Positions 1-9,168 of a stretch of DNA of 29,824 bases are shown here, piece by piece; within the stretch, counting starts at the first letter, position 1, and every line of letters begins with the position of its first letter. Source of the DNA: CAYNLG01 sp964397995. Its GTDB lineage: Bacteria; Planctomycetota; Phycisphaerae; FEN-1346. The stretch covers positions 1 through 29,824 of the forward strand of contig CAYNLG010000045.1 of the NCBI GenBank assembly GCA_964397995.1, written 5' to 3'. Under the pieces are notes generated by a model. It had not been told where the DNA came from. It did no database searches and saw nothing but the letters and a program-made list of their open reading frames with translations. A program made the position numbers and the translations under genes.

Positions 1-183
1 AGGGACGGAGGTCGACCCGGCGACATTGCGGGAGGCCGGCCTCGTCAAGGGGCGCCTGCATCGGCTCAAAATCCTCGGCAAGGGCACCCTCGAGACGCAA
101 CTGACCGTGCGGGCCCATGCCTTCAGCGCGAGTGCCCGCGAGAAGATCGAAGCGGCGGGCGGCCAGGCGGAGGTGCTCCAGGC

Positions 184-187
<4 letters not shown>
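1..187 (+). CDS. rplO: 50S ribosomal protein L15, C-terminal part (5' end outside window)
   Basis: Only the last ~61 codons are present, read in the frame whose codons begin at position 2 and ending at the TGA at 185-187. The translated tail has the typical L15 C-terminal pattern: a Leu-rich VKGRLHRLKILGKG segment, then a short beta strand and a helix ending in AEKI/EKIEAAGG-like sequence. L15 binds 23S rRNA late in large-subunit assembly. The stop overlaps the secY GTG start in a GTGA tetranucleotide, so the two genes are probably translationally coupled, as expected in the spc operon. The call rests on this tail plus the secY neighbour. Confidence 0.9.
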
Positions 188-1560
<1,373 letters not shown>

Positions 1561-1584
1561 CGCCTCCCGGCAAAGGAGTGACGG

Positions 1585-2241
1585 ATGCGACTGGTCTTCA
1601 TGGGCCCCCCCGGGGCCGGCAAGGGCACCCAGGCGAAGTCGGTGGCCGCCGCGTGCGGTGTGCCGCACGTCTCGTCGGGCGATATCTTCCGCGCCGAAAT
1701 CCAGGGGGAGACGGAGCTCGGCAAGACCCTCAAGGGATACCTGGACACCGGGGCCCTGGTGCCGGACGCGATCACCGTCAAGGCCGTCATGGGCCGCCTG
1801 GAGCGGGACGACTGCAAGGCCGGGTGGATCCTGGACGGGTTCCCGCGAACGCGGGGCCAGGCCGAGGCGCTGGACGCGGCGCTGGCGGCGCGCGGCGAGA
1901 CGCTCGCGGGCGTGGTGTACCTGACGCTGGACCCGGAGGGGATCGTGCAGCGGATGGCGGGGCGGCGCAGCTGCCCGACATGCGGGCGCGTGTACCACGT
2001 CGAGCACCTGCCCCCGAAGACCCCCGGCCGCTGCGACGATGACGGGGCGGCGTTGGTCGTGCGCGAGGACGACAAGCCCGAGACGGTGCGGAACCGCCTG
2101 GCGACGTACGAACGGGAGACGGCCCCGCTCATCGGGTACTACGACGACAAGGGATTGCTTCTGCGGGTGGACGGCGACGGCACGCCCGAGGAGGTCCAGC
2201 AGCGCCTGCGGGCAAAGCTGGACACGCTGGAGACGGCGTAA
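1585..2241 (+). CDS. adk: Adenylate kinase, zinc-LID type
   Basis: The enzyme interconverts AMP + ATP and 2 ADP in the cytoplasm. The 218-residue protein starts with the P-loop GPPGAGKGTQ (residues 7-16). The NMP-binding region has the SSGDIFR motif, and LDGFPRTRGQ is present. The LID domain carries a metal site of the three-Cys-plus-Asp type (CPTC, then CDDD), as in Bacillus adenylate kinases. ATG at 1585 is preceded by AAAGGAG-like sequence (cggcaaaggagtgacgg). It sits 24 nt after secY and 7 nt before map, matching the spc operon of many bacteria. Confidence 0.97.
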   Translation: MRLVFMGPPGAGKGTQAKSVAAACGVPHVSSGDIFRAEIQGETELGKTLKGYLDTGALVPDAITVKAVMGRLERDDCKAGWILDGFPRTRGQAEALDAALAARGETLAGVVYLTLDPEGIVQRMAGRRSCPTCGRVYHVEHLPPKTPGRCDDDGAALVVREDDKPETVRNRLATYERETAPLIGYYDDKGLLLRVDGDGTPEEVQQRLRAKLDTLETA

Positions 2242-2248
2242 CGGGCCC

Positions 2249-3049
2249 ATGGCGATCAAGCCCAAGACCCCGGACGCGATCGAAAAAATGCGACAGGCCG
2301 GCCGGACGGTCGGTCTCGTGCTCCAGCGTCTGGGCGAGCTGGTGGCGCCCGGCGTGACGACCGCCGACCTCGATGCCGAGGCCGTCCGCCTGGCCGACGA
2401 GCGCGGGGCCCGATGCCTCTTCCTCGGCCAGCCGCACCCCCGCGGGGGGCGGCCGTATCCGGGGCACATCTGTGCCTCGGTGAACGAGGAACTGGTGCAC
2501 GGCATCCCCGGGGCGCGGGAGTTGGCGGACGGCGACATCGTGTCGGTCGACTTCGGCGTCGAGCAGGACGGCTGGTGTGCCGACGCCGCCCGGACGTACC
2601 GGGTCGGCTCGGTGGAACCGGAGGTGGAGCGGCTGGTGCGGACGACCGAGGCGGCGCTCAGCCTGGTGCGGACCGAGGCCCGGGCGGGCGTGCTGTGGTC
2701 GGCGGTGGCGGCCCGGATCGAGGCCCTCGTCACGGACGCGGGGTTCTCGGTCGTCACGGAATACGTGGGCCACGGCATCGGGCGGCGGATGTGGGAAAGC
2801 CCGAAGGTGCCGAACTACGTCAGCCGCGACCTGCTGCGGCACGACTGGGAACTTGTGGACCATATGACTTTGGCGGTCGAGCCCATGGTCAACCTGGGCG
2901 AGCGGTATGTCCGCGAGGCCGCCGACGGCTGGACGGTCGTCACCGAGGACGGCCGACCGTGTGCCCACGTGGAAGACACCTTCGTCATCCACGCCGACGG
3001 GGCGGAGCCCCTGACGCGGGTGGGCGCGGCCGTGAGCGAGGGAGGATAG
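2249..3049 (+). CDS. map: Methionine aminopeptidase, type I, with unusual Trp at the HE motif
   Basis: The product removes the N-terminal Met from nascent proteins. The chosen ATG at 2249 gives 266 residues, normal for type I enzymes. The open frame continues upstream into adk but that part has no family similarity. The metal ligands can be placed as D101, D112, H175, E211 and E242, and the substrate-side His of NEELVHGIP is H84. The oddity is in GHGIGRRMWESP: the position that is usually His (FHEEP-like, H178 of the E. coli enzyme) is Trp182. All other active-site positions look intact, so it is probably functional, although the substitution could alter substrate handling. It lies between adk and infA. 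Confidence 0.94.
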   Translation: MAIKPKTPDAIEKMRQAGRTVGLVLQRLGELVAPGVTTADLDAEAVRLADERGARCLFLGQPHPRGGRPYPGHICASVNEELVHGIPGARELADGDIVSVDFGVEQDGWCADAARTYRVGSVEPEVERLVRTTEAALSLVRTEARAGVLWSAVAARIEALVTDAGFSVVTEYVGHGIGRRMWESPKVPNYVSRDLLRHDWELVDHMTLAVEPMVNLGERYVREAADGWTVVTEDGRPCAHVEDTFVIHADGAEPLTRVGAAVSEGG

Positions 3050-3059
3050 GCCACCGGTT

Positions 3060-3275
3060 ATGGCGAAAGACGTCATCCGGCTGGAAGGCAAGGTCATCGA
3101 GGCGCTGCCGAACGCCGTCTTCCGGGTCGAACTGGAGAACGGCCACGAGGTGCAGGCGCACGTGTCGGGACGGATGCGGAAGTACTTCATCCGGATCCTG
3201 CCCGGCGACCAGGTGACCGTGGAGCTGTCGCCGTACGACTTGAACCGGGGGCGCATCGTGTACCGGACCGGCTGA
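3060..3275 (+). CDS. infA: Translation initiation factor IF-1
   Basis: IF-1 is a single S1/OB-fold protein that occupies the ribosomal A site during initiation. The 71-residue product has the standard length. It reads MAKDVIRLEGKVIEALPNA, then FRVELENGHEVQAHVSGRMR and the closing LSPYDLNRGRIVYR, all diagnostic of IF-1. It starts 10 nt after the map stop. The map-infA-rpmJ-rpsM order is the usual one at the spc/alpha junction. Confidence 0.98.
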   Translation: MAKDVIRLEGKVIEALPNAVFRVELENGHEVQAHVSGRMRKYFIRILPGDQVTVELSPYDLNRGRIVYRTG

Positions 3276-3313
3276 GGCCGGCCGGCGCGGGTGCCGCCCA
3301 GCGAGGCGTCGTG

Positions 3314-3463
3314 ATGAAAGTACGAACGAGCGTTAAGCGGATCTGCGAGAACTGCAAGGTGATCCGTCGGCGCGGCGTGGTGCGGGTGATCTGTACGGAC
3401 CCGCGTCACAAACAGCGCCAGCGGACCTCGCCGCGCAAGAAGAAACGGTTTGCGAGGAGCTGA
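3314..3463 (+). CDS. rpmJ: 50S ribosomal protein L36 with a basic C-terminal extension
   Basis: This small gene was found by translating the infA-rpsM gap. It encodes 49 residues beginning MKVRTSVKRICENCKVIRRR. The zinc ligands C11, C14, C27 and H32 of zinc-binding L36 are all present, and the classical protein would end at RHKQRQ (residue 36). Here 13 more residues follow (RTSPRKKKRFARS), giving an unusually basic tail. GTG at 3311 is directly in frame before the ATG at 3314; ATG is preferred because the family begins MKVR. The stop at 3461-3463 is 3 nt before rpsM. Confidence 0.93.
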   Translation: MKVRTSVKRICENCKVIRRRGVVRVICTDPRHKQRQRTSPRKKKRFARS

Positions 3464-3466
3464 TCT

Positions 3467-3850
3467 ATGCCGCGTATCGCAGGCGTCGACGTGCCGGCGG
3501 GCCGGACGACTTGGACCGCCCTGACGTACATCCATGGCATCGGCTCGAAGTCGGCCCGCAGAGTCTGCGCCGAGGCCAACATCGACCCGAACGGCCGCAT
3601 GAAAGACCTGACCGAGGACGAGGTCGGCCGCATCGCCGCCGTCATCGATCGGGGGTACGTGGTGGAGGGCGCGTTGCGGCGGCAGGTGCTGCAGAACGTC
3701 GCCCGGTTACGGGACATCAGTTGCTACCGCGGGCTGCGCCACCGGCGCGGGTTGCCGGTGCGGGGCCAACGGACCCGCACGAACGCCCGGACCCGGAAGG
3801 GGCCGCGCAAGACCGTCGCGGGCAAGAAGGGCGTGAAGGACCTGCGGTAG
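3467..3850 (+). CDS. rpsM: 30S ribosomal protein S13
   Basis: S13 sits in the 30S head and contacts tRNA and the 50S subunit. The 127-residue product starts MPRIAGVDVPAGR and has the HIGIG-type helix-hairpin-helix (YIHGIGSKSARRV). It also has the CYRGLRHRRGLPVRGQRT block and a basic Lys/Arg tail ending KGVKDLR. All are family hallmarks. It begins the alpha operon order rpsM-rpsK-rpsD-rpoA-rplQ. The following 52-nt gap contains the rpsK ribosome-binding region. Confidence 0.98.
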   Translation: MPRIAGVDVPAGRTTWTALTYIHGIGSKSARRVCAEANIDPNGRMKDLTEDEVGRIAAVIDRGYVVEGALRRQVLQNVARLRDISCYRGLRHRRGLPVRGQRTRTNARTRKGPRKTVAGKKGVKDLR

Positions 3851-3902
3851 CGCCCCCTCCGGGGCGCGCCGGGGTCCGTCGCCGAGAAGGCACGGAGCCG
3901 CA

Positions 3903-4277
3903 ATGGCCAAGAAGAAACGCATTCGACGGAACGTCGCGAAGGGCGTGGTGCACGTCAAGGCGACGTTCAACAATACGATCGTGACGATCACGGACCCGAG
4001 CGGGGCCGTGCTCTGCCAGGATTCGGGCGGGTCGATCGGCTTCAAGGGAAGCCGCAAGTCCACCCCCTTTGCCGCCCAGCGCGCCGCCGAAGCGTGCGCG
4101 TCGAAGGCGATGAAGATGGGGATGCGCGAGGTCGAAGTCCGCGTCAAGGGGCCGGGCAGCGGGCGGGAGTCCGCGATCACGGCGCTGCAGGCGGCGGGCC
4201 TGAAGGTGACGGCGATCGAGGACGTGACGCCCATCCCGCACAACGGTTGCCGCCCGCGCAAGCGACGCCGCGTCTGA
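3903..4277 (+). CDS. rpsK: 30S ribosomal protein S11
   Basis: S11 lies on the 30S platform near the E site. The 124-residue protein has the expected KGVVHVKATFNNTIVTITD block, a GSIGFKGSRKSTPFAAQ segment and the C-terminal DVTPIPHNGCRPRKRRRV motif. Length and sequence match the family throughout. It sits between rpsM and rpsD. Confidence 0.98.
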   Translation: MAKKKRIRRNVAKGVVHVKATFNNTIVTITDPSGAVLCQDSGGSIGFKGSRKSTPFAAQRAAEACASKAMKMGMREVEVRVKGPGSGRESAITALQAAGLKVTAIEDVTPIPHNGCRPRKRRRV

Positions 4278-4302
4278 ACCGAGACAGGAACGAGGGCCGT
4301 CT

Positions 4303-4935
4303 ATGGCACGTTACACCGGACCCGTGTGCCGCCGATGTCGGCGGGCCGGCATGAAGCTGTACCTGAAGGGCGTGCGCTGCGAAACCGCCAAGTGCCCGAT
4401 CGAGAAGCAGTGGCGCAACAAGCCGCCCGGCATGCACTTCTGGCGCCGGCGGCGGCCGAGCGAATACGCCGTCCGCCTCCGCGAGAAGCAGAAACTGCGC
4501 TGGTACTACGGCGTGCTGGAACGCCAGTTCCGCCGCTTCTTCGACGAGGCGGCCCGGGGCAAGGGCTCGACCGGCGAACGCCTGCTGACGCTGATGGAGC
4601 GGCGGCTCGACAACGTGGTCTACCGGCTGGGGTTCGCCCCGAGCCGCTCGGCCGCACGCCAGTTCGTCTGCCACGGCCACATCCTCGTCAACGGCCACGC
4701 CAACCACGTGGGCAGCGCGAAGCTGCGCCCCGGCGACGTCATCGAGGTGGCCGACCGCGCCGCCAGCCGCAGCCTCATCCAGGGCTGGCTCGCCGAGGAT
4801 GAAGGCCGCGTCGTGCCCCAGTGGCTGGAGCTCGAGGCCGCCCATTTGCGCGGCGAAGTGAAGGCGCTGCCGACGCGCGACGACGTTTCGATCCAACTCA
4901 ACGAGCAGCTCATCGTCGAGTTCTGCAGCCGCTAA
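4303..4935 (+). CDS. rpsD: 30S ribosomal protein S4, zinc-binding (C+) form
   Basis: S4 is a primary 16S rRNA binder that nucleates 30S assembly. The 210-residue product has four N-terminal cysteines in the pattern CRRC (residues 9-12), C26 and C31, which mark the zinc-containing form. The GERLLTLMERRLDNVVYRLG helix and the S4 RNA-binding domain (SRSAARQFVCHGHILVNG) follow at about residues 90-150. The protein ends INEQLIVEF-like (LNEQLIVEFCSR). It lies in the alpha operon upstream of rpoA. In other bacteria S4 also regulates this operon, but no regulatory pseudoknot was identified here. Confidence 0.98.
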   Translation: MARYTGPVCRRCRRAGMKLYLKGVRCETAKCPIEKQWRNKPPGMHFWRRRRPSEYAVRLREKQKLRWYYGVLERQFRRFFDEAARGKGSTGERLLTLMERRLDNVVYRLGFAPSRSAARQFVCHGHILVNGHANHVGSAKLRPGDVIEVADRAASRSLIQGWLAEDEGRVVPQWLELEAAHLRGEVKALPTRDDVSIQLNEQLIVEFCSR

Positions 4936-4965
4936 CCCGGACCCCAGGCAGGAGGCAACCCAGTG

Positions 4966-5988
4966 ATGCGGATCCGATGGAAGGGTCTCGAACTTCCGAC
5001 ACGCGTCGTCCTCGACGCCTCCGCCGCCACCGACGACTACGGCCTCTTCACGGCCGAGCCGTTCGAGCGCGGCTTCGGGGTGACCATCGGGAACAGCCTG
5101 CGGCGGATACTCCTTTCGAGTCTCGAAGGCGCCGCCGTCACGGGCGTCAAGATCGACGGCGTCCTCCACGAGTTCGACAGCGTCGACGGCGTCGTCGAAG
5201 ACGTCACCGATATCATCCTCAACGTCAAGCAGACCGTCGTCCGCATGGAGGGCGACGAGCCCCGCATCGTCACCCTCGAGGCGCGCGAGGCCGGGCCCGT
5301 CACCGCCGGCATGATCCGGACCGACCCCAACGTCGAGATCGTCAACCCGGACCACGTCCTGGCCACCCTGGCCGAGGACGTCGACTTCCGGATGGAACTC
5401 CGCCTCCGCAAGGGCCGGGGCTACGTGCCCGCCGAGGCCAACACGCCCGAGGAGCACGAGGTCGGCCTGATTCCCGTCGACAGCCTCTTCTCGCCCGTGA
5501 CGCGCGTCCGCTACCGGACCGAGGACACCCGCGTCGGCCAGCGGATCAACTACGACCGGCTCATCCTGGAAGTCTGGACCAACGGGACCGTCACGCCGGA
5601 CATGGCCCTGGTCGAGGCCGCCAAGATCATGCGGAAGCACCTTAACCCGTTCGTCGAGTACTTCCAGCCCGGCGAGGAACTGGGCGTCGAGGCCGCCCCG
5701 GCCGCCGAGGAAATCCCCGGCGCCGAGGAGTACGTCTCGGAGCTGGAGCGGAAGCTCCTGATGCCCATCGCCCAGCTGGAGCTCTCGGTCCGGGCGGCCA
5801 ACTGCCTGGAGTCCGAGAATATCATGACCGTCGGCCAGCTCGTCCGCCTGACCGAGGAGGAACTCCTCGAGATCCGGTCCTTCGGCAAGACCAGCCTCCG
5901 CGAGGTCAAGCGGAAGCTCGCCGACCTGGGCCTCTCCCTCGGCATGGACCTGGAGGGCGTGACCGCCGGCGGCGGAGGAAGCGCGTAA
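4966..5988 (+). CDS. rpoA: DNA-directed RNA polymerase subunit alpha
   Basis: The alpha subunit dimerises to assemble RNA polymerase, and its C-terminal domain binds UP elements and activators. The N-terminal domain (residues 1 to ~235) carries FTAEPFERGFGVTIGNSLRRILLSSLEG and the ITNVKQTV-like block. A linker rich in Ala/Glu follows. The C-terminal domain has LELSVRAANCLESENI, which includes the conserved Arg used for DNA contact, and the closing LREVKRKLADLGLSLGMD helix. Either the GTG at 4963 or the ATG at 4966 could start it. GGAGG at 4951-4955 suits both; ATG is chosen because homologues begin MRIRW. The product has 340 residues. Confidence 0.97.
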   Translation: MRIRWKGLELPTRVVLDASAATDDYGLFTAEPFERGFGVTIGNSLRRILLSSLEGAAVTGVKIDGVLHEFDSVDGVVEDVTDIILNVKQTVVRMEGDEPRIVTLEAREAGPVTAGMIRTDPNVEIVNPDHVLATLAEDVDFRMELRLRKGRGYVPAEANTPEEHEVGLIPVDSLFSPVTRVRYRTEDTRVGQRINYDRLILEVWTNGTVTPDMALVEAAKIMRKHLNPFVEYFQPGEELGVEAAPAAEEIPGAEEYVSELERKLLMPIAQLELSVRAANCLESENIMTVGQLVRLTEEELLEIRSFGKTSLREVKRKLADLGLSLGMDLEGVTAGGGGSA

Positions 5989-6362
5989 TGCGGCACCTGA
6001 AGGCTGGACGCAAACTGGGTCGGACCTCGAGCCACCGGACGGCCTTGCTGCGCAACCTGGCGGCCAACCTGTTCGAGCACGAGACGATCACGACCACCGT
6101 CGAGAAGGCCAAGGAGGCCCGCCGCTTCGCCGAGCGCCTCATCACCCTCGGCAAGAAGGGGACGCTGCAGTCGCGGCGGCTGGCGGCCTCGCGGCTCCAG
6201 GACGAGACCCTCACGAAGAAGCTCTTCGAGGAGATCGCCCCGCGCTTCCGCGACCGGCCGGGCGGCTACACGCGCATCGTCAAGCTCGCGAAGCCCCGCA
6301 AGGGCGACGCCGCCGGCATGTGCATCCTCGAACTCGTCGAGAAGGGCGAGGCCGCCGAGTAG
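5988..6362 (+). CDS. rplQ: 50S ribosomal protein L17
   Basis: L17 is a large-subunit protein near the exit tunnel. The 124-residue product begins MRHLKAGRKLGRTSSHRTAL, the family signature. It continues NLAANLFEHETITTTVEKAKEARRFAERLITL and ends in the R(I/V)VKLAKPRKGDAA-type strand. Its ATG overlaps the last base of the rpoA stop (TAATG), which indicates translational coupling. It is the last gene of the alpha operon. Confidence 0.98.
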   Translation: MRHLKAGRKLGRTSSHRTALLRNLAANLFEHETITTTVEKAKEARRFAERLITLGKKGTLQSRRLAASRLQDETLTKKLFEEIAPRFRDRPGGYTRIVKLAKPRKGDAAGMCILELVEKGEAAE

Positions 6363-6417
6363 CTCCCGCCACGCGGCCGCGCCTCGCGTCCCGCCCCCGC
6401 CGAAAGGGGTCCACGCC

Positions 6418-6834
6418 ATGACCGACTGCATCTTCTGCAAGATCGTCGCCGGTGACATCCCCTGCACCAAGGTCTATGAGGACGAGGTCTGCCTCGCCTT
6501 CATGGACATCATGCCGCTGGCCACCGGCCACGTGCTCGTCATTCCGAAGCACCATTACCCGCGGCTGACGGATATGCCGGGCGAGGTGGTCGCCCACATC
6601 GGGGGGCGGCTGCCGGAGTTGGCGGCGGCGATGAAGAAGGCCCTTGGCGCCGGCGCGATGAACCTGCTCCAGAACGACGGCCGCGCCGCCGGCCAGGCCG
6701 TCTTCCACGTCCACTTCCACCTCATCCCCCGGTGCGAGGACGACGGCCTGGGCTACCGCTGGGCCGCCAAGCCGGCCGATGTCGACCGCCTGGCCTCCCA
6801 AGCCGAGGCGATCCGCGGGGAACTGGGGGCCTGA
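6418..6834 (+). CDS. HIT family (histidine triad) nucleotide hydrolase
   Basis: The 138-residue protein belongs to the HIT superfamily of small nucleoside phosphoramidate/AMP-lysine-type hydrolases. It starts with the CIFCKIVAGDIPC segment, whose C4 and C7 form a CxxC that is common in this branch. It has HVLVIPKHHYP and carries the triad HVHFHLIPR, the expected HxHxH motif. AAAGGGG stands 10-16 nt before the ATG at 6418. It follows rplQ by 55 nt on the same strand and may be the tail of that transcription unit. The exact substrate cannot be read from sequence. Confidence 0.93.
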   Translation: MTDCIFCKIVAGDIPCTKVYEDEVCLAFMDIMPLATGHVLVIPKHHYPRLTDMPGEVVAHIGGRLPELAAAMKKALGAGAMNLLQNDGRAAGQAVFHVHFHLIPRCEDDGLGYRWAAKPADVDRLASQAEAIRGELGA

Positions 6835-6865
6835 CGGGTCGACCGCGCCGCGACGTGCCGAGGGA

Positions 6866-6896
6866 GGCCGCTTTCGGCCGCGGGGCTCGCCCCCGC
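6866..6896. terminator. Two adjacent hairpins in a convergent intergenic gap
   Basis: The gap between the HIT gene (+) and the LolA-like gene (-) holds two short inverted repeats. GGCCG/CGGCC has a CTTT loop (6866-6879), and GCGGGG/CCCCGC has a 5-nt loop (6880-6896). Their position between convergent genes fits a bidirectional transcription stop. No T-run follows on either strand, so an intrinsic terminator is not proven, and GC-rich DNA forms such repeats easily. Confidence 0.35.
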
Positions 6897-6904
6897 GCTC
6901 GCCG

Positions 6905-7720
6905 TTACCCCCGCGTCTTCGGCTCCGCCGCCTGAGCTTCCTGCGGCTGGTGCTCGATGGTCTCCCAGTCGTCCGGGACGTCGGGCCGCGCGAAGGCCTC
7001 CTTGTCGACCCCCGCGTCGGTCTTGATGTGGTGGAAGTCGATGGTCGTGATGTTCTCGCTCGTGTCCCAGAGGCGGGCCCGCGTCGGCAGGTACGTCTTC
7101 GGGTCCACCCACAGGGCGATGGCCGTGTAATCGTCCGCGAGCGCCGTCCCGGGCTTCGGCACCAGGCGCAGGACGGGCCGCTTCGCCTTGTCGGCCTTCT
7201 CGGCGGCGGCGTCGCGGGAGACGCGGAAGTACTTGACCACGTTCGCCTTCTTCTGGCCGAAGGGCATCGGGAAGGGCGTCCGGCCCAGCTCGAACGAGTC
7301 GATGGGCGGCTGGTCCGGGCCGCGCACCCGCCAGACGTGGAGCTGCTTCGTGGCGTTCTGGCGGTGGTAGAGGGTGCGGCCGTCGAAGAGGAAGGCCTCC
7401 TCCGGCCGCGACGTGAACTCGAAGCGGAGCCTGTTCGGCTTCTCGAAGGCAAGGCGGCCTTCACGCGTCGTCTTGTCCTCGAAGAGCGTCTGGTTCAGCT
7501 CGTAGTCGAACCGGGCGGTCAGGGCCGTGAAGCTCTTGCCGGCCGCGTCCATCTTGTCGACCAGCGCCTCGACCTCGGGGGCGAGCGGCGCCGGCTTCGG
7601 CGCGGCCTCGGCCGCGCGGGCCGACGGCTTGGCCTCGACGTCTTCGGCGCCCTCGACGGCAACGGCCGGGGCCGCCAGGGCCGCCAGCAGGGCCAGGGTC
7701 GTCGCGATGCGAACCGTCAT
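6905..7720 (-). CDS. LolA-like outer-membrane lipoprotein carrier protein
   Basis: The 271-residue protein has a cleavable signal peptide (about residues 1-22, ending AVA) and an Ala/Pro-rich linker. The rest is a LolA-type half-barrel: LTARFDYELNQTLFEDKTTREGRLAFEKPNRLRFEF, then FLFDGRTLYHR, and later strand pairs such as LWVDPKTYLPTRARLWD. LolA carries lipoproteins across the periplasm from the LolCDE exporter to the outer membrane. The ATG at 7720 overlaps the upstream VTT gene stop in ATGA, so this is the last gene of a four-gene operon that also encodes an ATPase and FtsX-type permease. It may alternatively serve as a carrier for another lipid. Confidence 0.8.
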   Translation of the reverse strand: MTVRIATTLALLAALAAPAVAVEGAEDVEAKPSARAAEAAPKPAPLAPEVEALVDKMDAAGKSFTALTARFDYELNQTLFEDKTTREGRLAFEKPNRLRFEFTSRPEEAFLFDGRTLYHRQNATKQLHVWRVRGPDQPPIDSFELGRTPFPMPFGQKKANVVKYFRVSRDAAAEKADKAKRPVLRLVPKPGTALADDYTAIALWVDPKTYLPTRARLWDTSENITTIDFHHIKTDAGVDKEAFARPDVPDDWETIEHQPQEAQAAEPKTRG

Positions 7721-8451
7721 GGCGTTTCCTCCACAGGGACGCGGTGAGCCCGCGCCACGTCTCGTACCTTGCGGATCAGCACCGGCAGACCGCGCGCGAT
7801 CCCCAGCACCACCGTAGCCCCGCCGATGGCCAGAATCCACTGCCACGTCAGGTCGAACCCCTCGGCCAGGTAGGCCAGGAGGACGTAGCGCGGCCAGCGT
7901 CCGACGACGGAGCCGACGGCGAAGCGCGGCCGGCTGTAGCCCTCGCTGATCGCCAGCAGCCGCACCACGTCCACCGGAATGGGCAGGAACGACGCCGCCG
8001 CCAGCGTCCCGAACGGGGCCCGGTTGTACCAGGCGGCCATCCTCTTGTAGACGCCGGTGACGCGGACGCGGCGGACGGGTCGCAGGCGGTAGAGGGCCGT
8101 GACGCCGTAGTAGTCGTGCAGATTGGCGACGCCGGTGGCCAAGGCCCCGAGGGTCGCGACGAGCAGCGGGTGGAACCCCAGGCCGCCCCCCGCCGCCGGC
8201 GCCGCCGCCCACAGCACCATCGGTGTCGTGGGCAGCGGGCAGAAGGTGCAGGCAAGGCTCATGTAGGCGGCATAGCCGGCGAGGGCGGCCGCGCGGCTGT
8301 CACCGCGCCACGCGAGGGCCGCCCCGCCCACGAGGGCGAGGGCCACGCCGTACGGGACGAACCAGTCCCGCAGGCGCAGCGGCCGCGCCCGTGCCAGATG
8401 CAACTCGAGCACGGCGGGTCCGGGCGACTCAGGCATCGACGAATCGGCCAT
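7717..8451 (-). CDS. VTT-domain (DedA/SNARE-associated family) membrane protein
   Basis: The 244-residue protein has several hydrophobic segments. Its central region resembles the VTT fold: ATGVANLHDYYGVTALYR, then FLPIPVDVVRLLAIS and the Gly/Arg-rich SVVGRWPRYVLLAYLAEGF. DedA/VTT proteins act in membrane lipid handling; some move undecaprenyl phosphate or other lipids across the membrane. The start at 8451 overlaps the ATPase gene by 23 nt, and an alternative in-frame ATG lies at 8436. Its stop overlaps the lolA-like start by 4 nt. The placement between an ABC ATPase and a LolA-like carrier suggests a lipid or lipoprotein task, which is inference. Confidence 0.78.
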   Translation of the reverse strand: MADSSMPESPGPAVLELHLARARPLRLRDWFVPYGVALALVGGAALAWRGDSRAAALAGYAAYMSLACTFCPLPTTPMVLWAAAPAAGGGLGFHPLLVATLGALATGVANLHDYYGVTALYRLRPVRRVRVTGVYKRMAAWYNRAPFGTLAAASFLPIPVDVVRLLAISEGYSRPRFAVGSVVGRWPRYVLLAYLAEGFDLTWQWILAIGGATVVLGIARGLPVLIRKVRDVARAHRVPVEETP

Positions 8452-9097
8452 CCTGCATCCTCAGGGTGCGGTCCGCGCGGGCGGCCACGTCGGTATTGTG
8501 CGTGATCAGCACCACGGCGGCGCCGGTCTCGCGGTGGAGCGTCTCGACGAGCGCGAGAACCCGCTCGGAGGCCGCCGAGTCGAGGTTCCCCGTCGGCTCG
8601 TCCGCCAGCAGCACGTCCGGCCGCGTCACCAGCGCCCGGGCGATGGCTACACGCTGCTGCTCGCCGACGCTGAGTTGGGTGGGGCGGCGGCGGCGCTTGG
8701 CCTCCAGGCCGACGGCGGCCAGCATGTCGCGCGCGGCGGTTCCGACCGCCCGGCCGCGCACCTTCAGCGCCAACGCGACGTTCGCCTCCGCCGAGAGTGT
8801 CGGCAGCAGGTTGAACCGCTGGAAGACGAAGCCGAGGTGGGCGCGGCGGAGCCGCGTCCGCGCCGCGTCGGGGAGCCCGGCGGCGGGGGTGCCGGCCACG
8901 GCCACGCTCCCGGCGGTCGGGGTGGCCAGGAGGCCCAGCAGGTAGAGCAGCGTGCTCTTGCCGCACCCGCTCGGGCCCATGACCGAGACGTAGTCGCCGC
9001 GCCCCACCGCCAGGTCCACGCCGCGCAGCGCCGGCGTCGCGACGCCGTCCGCGCGGTAGACCTTCTCGATGCCGCGGGTTTCGAGGATCGTGTCCAT
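8429..9097 (-). CDS. ABC transporter ATP-binding protein, LolD/MacB type
   Basis: The 222-residue ATPase has Walker A GPSGCGKST (41-49), the Q-loop FQRFNLLPTLS, and the signature LSVGEQQRVAIARAL (142-156). Walker B is VLLADEPTGNLD and the H-loop is H200. This is the pattern of the LolD/MacB/FtsE group, which works with FtsX-type permeases by mechanotransmission rather than as a classical importer. ATG at 9097 is preferred to upstream in-frame codons because AAGGA stands 5 nt before it and the family begins here. It follows the permease gene by 71 nt and overlaps the VTT gene. Confidence 0.95.
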   Translation of the reverse strand: MDTILETRGIEKVYRADGVATPALRGVDLAVGRGDYVSVMGPSGCGKSTLLYLLGLLATPTAGSVAVAGTPAAGLPDAARTRLRRAHLGFVFQRFNLLPTLSAEANVALALKVRGRAVGTAARDMLAAVGLEAKRRRRPTQLSVGEQQRVAIARALVTRPDVLLADEPTGNLDSAASERVLALVETLHRETGAAVVLITHNTDVAARADRTLRMQDGRFVDA

Positions 9098-9168
9098 CGC
9101 GTTCCTTGGACGCCCGGGCGGGGGACCGGATTCGCCGGCCGCCCCGGGCGGGTCACCGTGGGTGCGGG

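Noticed and set aside
4177..5640. 487-codon open frame on - strand opposite rpsK-rpsD-rpoA
   Set aside because: Antisense shadow caused by high GC at third positions; it lies over three certain ribosomal/polymerase genes.
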